Program-made: the position numbers and the translations under genes
Notes under the pieces: model-generated
Databases searched by the model: none
Seen by the model: the letters and a program-made list of their open reading frames with translations, nothing else
Told to the model about the DNA's origin: nothing
Part shown: one piece after another, positions 59,854 through 64,000 of the stretch
Layout: each line of letters begins with the position of its first letter
Position numbering within the stretch: the first letter of the stretch is position 1
NCBI GenBank assembly: GCA_910574935.1
Contig: CAJTCU010000013.1
Coordinates: 45,934-109,933 of the forward strand
Length of the DNA stretch: 64,000 bases
Reading direction: 5' to 3'
Source: Oscillospiraceae bacterium
Lineage (GTDB): Bacteria; Bacillota; Clostridia; Oscillospirales; Acutalibacteraceae

Positions 59854-59924
59854 ATACCACGCATTAGTTAGCATTATACCATATTCTACCCCAGAATTCA
59901 AGGAAAGAAATTGAGGTGAACACC

Positions 59925-60299
59925 ATGCCAAAGACGCCCAAGCGTCCCTGCGGTTTCCCCGGCTGTCCCAACCTGACCGATGGACGGTTCTGCGAGGAAC
60001 ACGCCAAACAGGAGAACCGCCGCTACGAACGCTACCAGCGGGACCCCGCCACCAAGCGGCGCTACGGCAGAGCGTGGCAGCGCATCCGTGACCGATACGC
60101 CGCCGCCCACCCCTTCTGCGAGGAGTGCTACAAACGCGGCGTCCTCACCCCTACCGAGGAGATCCACCACATCGTTCCGCTGTCCCACGGCGGCACCCAT
60201 GCGGAGGACAATCTCATGGCGCTATGCAAACCATGCCACTCCCGCATCACGGTGGAGATGGGCGACCGCTGGCCGCAGAACAAGGAGTACACCTACTGA
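59925..60299 (+). CDS. Phage HNH endonuclease
   Basis: HNH nuclease of 124 residues: an N-terminal zinc knuckle (CGFPGCPNLTDGRFCEEH), basic segment, and the HNH core with CEEC, EEIHHIVPLSHGGTH, NLMALCKPCHSRIT. Such enzymes sit next to terminase genes and help package DNA by nicking. The ATG follows GAGGTGA. It starts the packaging module. Confidence 0.92.
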   Translation: MPKTPKRPCGFPGCPNLTDGRFCEEHAKQENRRYERYQRDPATKRRYGRAWQRIRDRYAAAHPFCEECYKRGVLTPTEEIHHIVPLSHGGTHAEDNLMALCKPCHSRITVEMGDRWPQNKEYTY

Positions 60300-60418
60300 C
60301 CCCAGGGGCGGGTCAAATCTCTACAGCCCTGCCCCGTGGGGAACGGCGCGGGGTCATTTGCGCAAAATCGCGGTTTCAAAGGGGGTATATACCCCACGCC
60401 AGAACGGAGGTGGTTTTC

Positions 60419-60973
60419 ATGGCGAAGGACGGCACCAACCGGGGCGGCGCTCGTGTGGGCGCTGGGGCCAAGAAAAAGCCCCTGGCGGACAAGATCGCCG
60501 AGGGCAATCCCGGCAGGCGGCGGCTGACCGTCACCGACTTCGACAGCGCCGCCGATCTGGAGGGCCAGCCTATGCCCAAGCCCTCCGCCATGCTCTCCGC
60601 TACCCAAAAGGACGGCAAGCCGCTCATCGCCGCCGAAATCTACGAGGCCACCTGGAACTGGTTGGCCCAGCGCAGGTGTGCCTCGTTGGTGTCCCCGCAG
60701 CTCCTGGAGCGGTACGCCATGAGCGTGGCCCGGTGGATTCAGTGCGAGGAGGCCATCACCGAGTACGGTTTCCTCGCCAAGCACCCTACCACCGGCAACG
60801 CCATCCAAAGCCCCTATGTGGCCATGAGCCAGAATTTCATGTCCCAGACCAACCGGCTGTGGATGGAGATTTACCAGATCGTCAAAGAGAACTGCGCCGG
60901 GGAGTACGGCGGAGCTACGCCCCAGGACGATGTCATGGAGCGGCTGCTCCAGGCCCGGAAGGGCAAGATTTGA
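60419..60973 (+). CDS. Phage terminase small subunit (P27 family)
   Basis: DNA-recognition subunit of the packaging motor, 184 residues, with the P27-family features: a Gly-rich basic start (GGARVGAGAKKKP), EGNPGRRRLT, a helical core (LLERYAMSVARWIQCEEAI) and the C-terminal MSQTNRLWMEIYQIVKENC. The ATG at 60419 is nine bases after GGAGG; the frame is open further upstream but overlaps the HNH gene without a site. The large subunit is not in the window. Confidence 0.88.
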   Translation: MAKDGTNRGGARVGAGAKKKPLADKIAEGNPGRRRLTVTDFDSAADLEGQPMPKPSAMLSATQKDGKPLIAAEIYEATWNWLAQRRCASLVSPQLLERYAMSVARWIQCEEAITEYGFLAKHPTTGNAIQSPYVAMSQNFMSQTNRLWMEIYQIVKENCAGEYGGATPQDDVMERLLQARKGKI

Positions 60974-60987
60974 GAAAGGAGTCCAGC

Positions 60988-62232
60988 ATGGTGATTGAGA
61001 GGAAACACACGGCGGATTTGATTCCCGCCGACTATAACCCCCGGAAGGACCTCAAGCCAGGGGACGCTGAATATGAAAAGCTGAAACGCTCAATCGAGCA
61101 GTTCGGCTATGTGGAGCCGGTGATCTGGAACAAGACCACTGGCTTTGTCGTGGGCGGACATCAGCGGCTGAAGGTGCTGCTGGATATGGGCATCACCGAG
61201 GTAGAGTGCGTGGTGGTGGAGATGGACGCCGAGAAGGAAAAGGCGCTGAACATCGCCCTCAACAAAATCTCCGGCGAGTGGGATAAGGACAAGCTGGCCC
61301 TGCTCATCGCCGACCTCCAGGGAGCCGATTTCGATGTGTCCCTCACCGGCTTTGAGCCTGCGGAGATCGATTCGCTGTTCAAGGATGCCCAGCAGAGCAA
61401 GGTCAAGGATGATGATTTCGATGTGGAGGCCGAGTTGAAGGCCCCGGTCATCACCAAGGCCGGGGATGTGTGGACGCTGGGTCGGCACCGGCTGGTCTGC
61501 GGCGACAGCACCAAGCCAGAGACTTTCGCTCTGCTGATGGGCGACCGCAAGGCCAATCTGGTCATCACCGACCCGCCTTACAATGTAAACTACGAGGGCA
61601 GCGCCGGGAAGATCAAAAACGACAACATGGCGAACGATGCCTTCTACCAGTTCCTCCTGGCAGCGTTCCAAAACACCGAGGCGGCGATGGCGGATGACGC
61701 CAGCATCTATGTGTTCCACGCCGACACCGAGGGTCTGAACTTCCGCCGCGCCTTTGTGGAGGCCGGGTTCCGGCTGCCCGGGACGTGTATTTGGAAGAAG
61801 CAGTCCCTGGTGCTGGGCCGCTCTCCCTACCAGTGGCAGCACGAGCCGATCCTGTTCGGCTGGAAGAAGAAGGGCAAGCACCAGTGGTACACCGGGCGGA
61901 AGGAATCCACCATCTGGGAGTTCGACAAGCCCAAGAAGAACGGCGACCACCCCACCATGAAGCCGATCCCGCTGCTGGCCTACCCCATCATGAACTCCAG
62001 CATGAGCAACACCCTGGTGCTGGACCCCTTCGGCGGCTCCGGCTCCACGCTGATCGCCTGTGAGCAGACCGACCGCTCCTGCTGCACCATCGAGTTGGAC
62101 GAGAAGTTCTGCGATGTGATCGTCAAGCGGTACATCGAGCAGGTCGGCTCCGCCGATGGCGTTTCTGTTCAGCGGGACGGACTGGCCTGCACCTATGACG
62201 AGCTGACGGGCGAGGATGCCTCACAGTTTTGA
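60988..62232 (+). CDS. ParB-like nuclease domain-DNA methyltransferase
   Basis: Phage DNA methylase of 414 residues. Residues 1-95 form a ParB/Srx-like domain (IPADYNPRKDLKPGD ... VVGGHQRLKVLLDMG). The C-terminal part is a beta-class amino-methyltransferase: catalytic DPPY at 195-198 precedes the SAM-binding DPFGGSGST at 346-354. It likely protects phage DNA from host restriction; N6-adenine or N4-cytosine cannot be told apart. The ATG follows GAAAGGA, 15 bases after the terminase stop. Confidence 0.93.
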   Translation: MVIERKHTADLIPADYNPRKDLKPGDAEYEKLKRSIEQFGYVEPVIWNKTTGFVVGGHQRLKVLLDMGITEVECVVVEMDAEKEKALNIALNKISGEWDKDKLALLIADLQGADFDVSLTGFEPAEIDSLFKDAQQSKVKDDDFDVEAELKAPVITKAGDVWTLGRHRLVCGDSTKPETFALLMGDRKANLVITDPPYNVNYEGSAGKIKNDNMANDAFYQFLLAAFQNTEAAMADDASIYVFHADTEGLNFRRAFVEAGFRLPGTCIWKKQSLVLGRSPYQWQHEPILFGWKKKGKHQWYTGRKESTIWEFDKPKKNGDHPTMKPIPLLAYPIMNSSMSNTLVLDPFGGSGSTLIACEQTDRSCCTIELDEKFCDVIVKRYIEQVGSADGVSVQRDGLACTYDELTGEDASQF

Positions 62233-62244
62233 TGGAGGGGCAGA

Positions 62245-63330
62245 GTGACACATATCGCAGTTATTGACGCGGACCTCATCGGTCGAAAGCGGTACCGCTT
62301 TCCAAACCTGGCCTGCATGAAGCTATCTGGCTATTGGATAGACCAAGGGGCTGATGTGGTTCTTAAAACTGACTTCTCCGACCTCACCGAGTTCGACCAG
62401 GTGTTTCTTTCAAAAGTTTTCACCGATACGCCAGTGCCGGATGATGTACTGTCCCTGCCGAATGTCCAGCATGGCGGGACAGGCTTCTTCTATGACAAAG
62501 CCACACCCTTGCCGGATGAGGTCGAACACCATATGCCCGACTACCATCTGTACGACCTTTGGGTGGAGCGGCAGCTCTTGGCAGGGGGAGAAGCGCGAGA
62601 TTTCATCTACTACACCGATTGTTCTATCGGATTCCTAACTCGCGGCTGCTTCCGCAAATGCAGTTTCTGCGTGAACCAGAATTACGACCGTGTGTTTGCC
62701 CACAGCCCTCTCTCTGAGTTCTTCGATCCAGAAAGGCCAAAAATCTGTCTCTTGGATGACAACTTTTTTGGCTACCCCAACTGGAAGAATCTCCTGGCAG
62801 AGCTTCAGCAGACACAGCGGCCCTTCCAATTCAAGCAGGGCCTGGACGAGCAGCTACTGACGGATGAAAAATGTGCAGCACTGTTTTCAAGCCGGTATGA
62901 CGGCGACTATATTTTCGCTTTCGATGATGCTGCTGATGCTACGCTTATCGAGCAGAAACTGCGTCTGGCCCGGAAGTACACCAATGCTGTTCTGAAGTTC
63001 TACTGCTTCTGTGGCTATGACCGGGACGGAGTCTGGGACTCCGATTTCTGGAAAAGGGATATCTTCGAGTTGCTGCTTCGGATTGAAATTCTGATGCGCT
63101 ACAGGTGCCTGCCGTATGTAATGCGGTATACTCGATATTCCGAAAGCCCATATCGGGGAATGTATATCACCTTGGCCCGGTGGTGCAATCAGCCCAGCTT
63201 TTTCAAAAAGAAAAGTCTCTGGGAGTTTGCCGAGAGCAACGGGCGAAACAGCGCCTGCTTCCGCTATGTTGATGAGTTCGCCACACAGTTTCCAGAGGTG
63301 CTACCTTTTTATGCGCTGAAATTTGAGTAG
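62245..63330 (+). CDS. Phage-encoded radical SAM protein
   Basis: Protein of 361 residues. The N-terminal domain (residues 1-125, HIAVIDADLIGRKRYRFPNL) resembles the cobalamin-binding-like fold of B12-type radical SAM enzymes. A radical SAM core begins with the cluster motif CFRKCSFC (Cys135, Cys139, Cys142). LLDDNFFGYPNWKNLL and FDDAADATLIEQKLRLARK follow as expected strands of the barrel. The reaction is unknown; position after the DNA methyltransferase suggests modification of DNA or nucleotides. Start is GTG behind GGAGGGGC. Confidence 0.85.
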   Translation: MTHIAVIDADLIGRKRYRFPNLACMKLSGYWIDQGADVVLKTDFSDLTEFDQVFLSKVFTDTPVPDDVLSLPNVQHGGTGFFYDKATPLPDEVEHHMPDYHLYDLWVERQLLAGGEARDFIYYTDCSIGFLTRGCFRKCSFCVNQNYDRVFAHSPLSEFFDPERPKICLLDDNFFGYPNWKNLLAELQQTQRPFQFKQGLDEQLLTDEKCAALFSSRYDGDYIFAFDDAADATLIEQKLRLARKYTNAVLKFYCFCGYDRDGVWDSDFWKRDIFELLLRIEILMRYRCLPYVMRYTRYSESPYRGMYITLARWCNQPSFFKKKSLWEFAESNGRNSACFRYVDEFATQFPEVLPFYALKFE

Positions 63331-63455
63331 GAGGCATTGTGTGGTCTACACAATTATCCGGTCAGTAATTTGTCGCAGTCAGGGTGAGAAACAACTTGCT
63401 ATATCCGCCGGATAGAGCGAATATGTGACTACCAAAAAACAAGGGGGTTTCCACC

Positions 63456-63905
63456 ATGACCATCAACTACAACGTGACCGGCACCGAGCGCAAACGCCTC
63501 GCCGACTACATTTCCGGCTTCATGGGTACGGACAAAAAGTACCTGGGCGCACCTACCTTCGCCTATCAGATCGGCTACATCACCGTCAGCAAGGACGGCG
63601 CGGTCAGCTTCGATGACCGGGGCTACAACAGCGATATCGACGCGCTGATGGCGGAACTGGAGGGCCAGGGGTTCCACACCGAGGACGCTATCACCAAAGC
63701 TGACGGCGGTGACGCCGCCGAGCCGGAGGCCACCAGCGGCGGGGATGCCGCCCAGCCGGACGGGGCCAGCACCGGGCCGGAGGCCGCTTCCACCGAGGAT
63801 GAGGCCACCGATCCCAGCGGCTACGGCCTGACGGTCAGCATCCCCGCCGATATTACTCCTCCGCCGAAAGATAGGAAAGAAGCGGATGGAGGAAAAAACG
63901 AATAA
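63456..63905 (+). CDS. Phage protein with acidic Ala/Gly linker
   Basis: Protein of 149 residues. The N-terminal 70 residues (YNVTGTERKRLADYISGFMG, YLGAPTFAYQIGYITVSKDG, ALMAELEGQGF) match a small domain common in clostridial prophages near terminase genes. A repetitive acidic Ala/Gly/Pro/Glu stretch (about 80-120) follows, and a short C-terminus after GLTVSIPADI. Relatives usually continue for another domain at this point, so the end may be truncated or altered; I am not sure. ATG follows a run of G (AAGGGGG). Confidence 0.7.
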   Translation: MTINYNVTGTERKRLADYISGFMGTDKKYLGAPTFAYQIGYITVSKDGAVSFDDRGYNSDIDALMAELEGQGFHTEDAITKADGGDAAEPEATSGGDAAQPDGASTGPEAASTEDEATDPSGYGLTVSIPADITPPPKDRKEADGGKNE

Positions 63906-63938
63906 CCCGAGAGGGATTATGCTGGAGCCGACGCATAA

Positions 63939-64000
63939 ATGAATGAATGTTATGAGAGATATCCTGCGCCGTATAAGGAAGATTCCCAGTATGCACAGAG
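63939..64000 (+). CDS. Start of a further phage gene (3' partial)
   Basis: An open frame from ATG, beginning MNECYERYPAPYKEDSQYAQ, runs to the end of the window. A weak GGAG lies 12 bases upstream. Too short to identify. Confidence 0.4.
   Translation, partial: MNECYERYPAPYKEDSQYAQ

Noticed and set aside
59750..59860. Coding extension of the small minus-strand gene through the iterons
   Set aside because: The translation is just WHG/RHG-type repeats produced by the 15-bp units; the internal ATG with its own site is preferred.
59786..59885. CRISPR array
   Set aside because: Repeat units are 8 bases with 7-base spacers, far below CRISPR size, and no cas genes are present. No CRISPR array was seen anywhere in the window.
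59980..60987. A long frame running upstream of the ParB-methyltransferase
   Set aside because: It overlaps the HNH and small terminase genes in another frame and its residues are arginine-proline-rich noise. The ATG at 60988 has a good ribosome binding site.

Overview
The window looks like a contig from an endospore-forming, anaerobic gut Firmicute of the class Clostridia, most likely Oscillospirales. The evidence is spoIIGA-sigE, a YaaH-type spore-lytic enzyme, rubrerythrin, a bile salt hydrolase, plant-glycan hydrolases, GC-rich chromosomal genes and classic sigma-A promoters (TTGACA-N17-TATAAT). No 16S gene is present, so the assignment rests on gene content.

Bases 1-8.1 kb form a glycan and peptide utilisation block on the + strand: the 3' part of a sugar ABC solute-binding protein, a GH127 beta-L-arabinofuranosidase, a GH31 alpha-glycosidase, an M24 aminopeptidase and an EutH-type ethanolamine permease. 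From 8.1 to 36.1 kb lie ordinary chromosomal genes on both strands: rubrerythrin, an AI-2E-family exporter, two serine beta-lactamase-like hydrolases, enolase, a small surface-protein operon with a camelysin/TasA-like and a Cna-B-like protein, a LysM-GH18 hydrolase, queH, family-4 uracil-DNA glycosylase, pduL, prfC (RF3), bile salt hydrolase, an ABC-F ATPase behind an attenuator-like leader, a FIST-domain protein, spoIIGA-sigE, and glk-galM. Two MITE-like elements with TA-flanked terminal inverted repeats (9.05-9.23 and 20.77-20.95 kb) lie between genes.

A tRNA-Leu(TAA) with a strong terminator at 36.33-36.46 kb marks the edge of an AT-richer island (36.7-48.9 kb). It is one co-directional, tightly packed or overlapping operon: a catalytically dead methylase fused to an HsdS-like specificity domain; a MazF/PemK ribonuclease with no visible antitoxin; an ADP-ribosylglycohydrolase fused to a complete HsdM; a second complete HsdM; HsdS; HsdR; and a large HELIH metallopeptidase with a C-terminal helix-turn-helix. 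This is a type I restriction-modification locus with an embedded toxin and an ADP-ribose-removing domain. It resembles in layout, not in sequence, the prr locus in which an anticodon nuclease is held silent by a type I enzyme. It is the strongest candidate here for an undescribed defence system.

Bases 49.2-64 kb hold a GC-rich prophage replication and packaging module: a sigma-like protein, DUF2800 nuclease, DUF2815 single-strand-binding-like protein, family A DNA polymerase, D5-like primase-helicase, VRR-NUC nuclease, SNF2-like helicase, an ArpU/DUF1492-type late regulator, HNH nuclease, small terminase, ParB-methyltransferase and a radical SAM protein. No integrase, repressor, large terminase or structural genes are in the window, so neither phage end is resolved. 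Regulatory structures in this part include a hairpin covering a ribosome binding site, a long inverted repeat between primase and VRR-NUC, and five 15-bp iterons.
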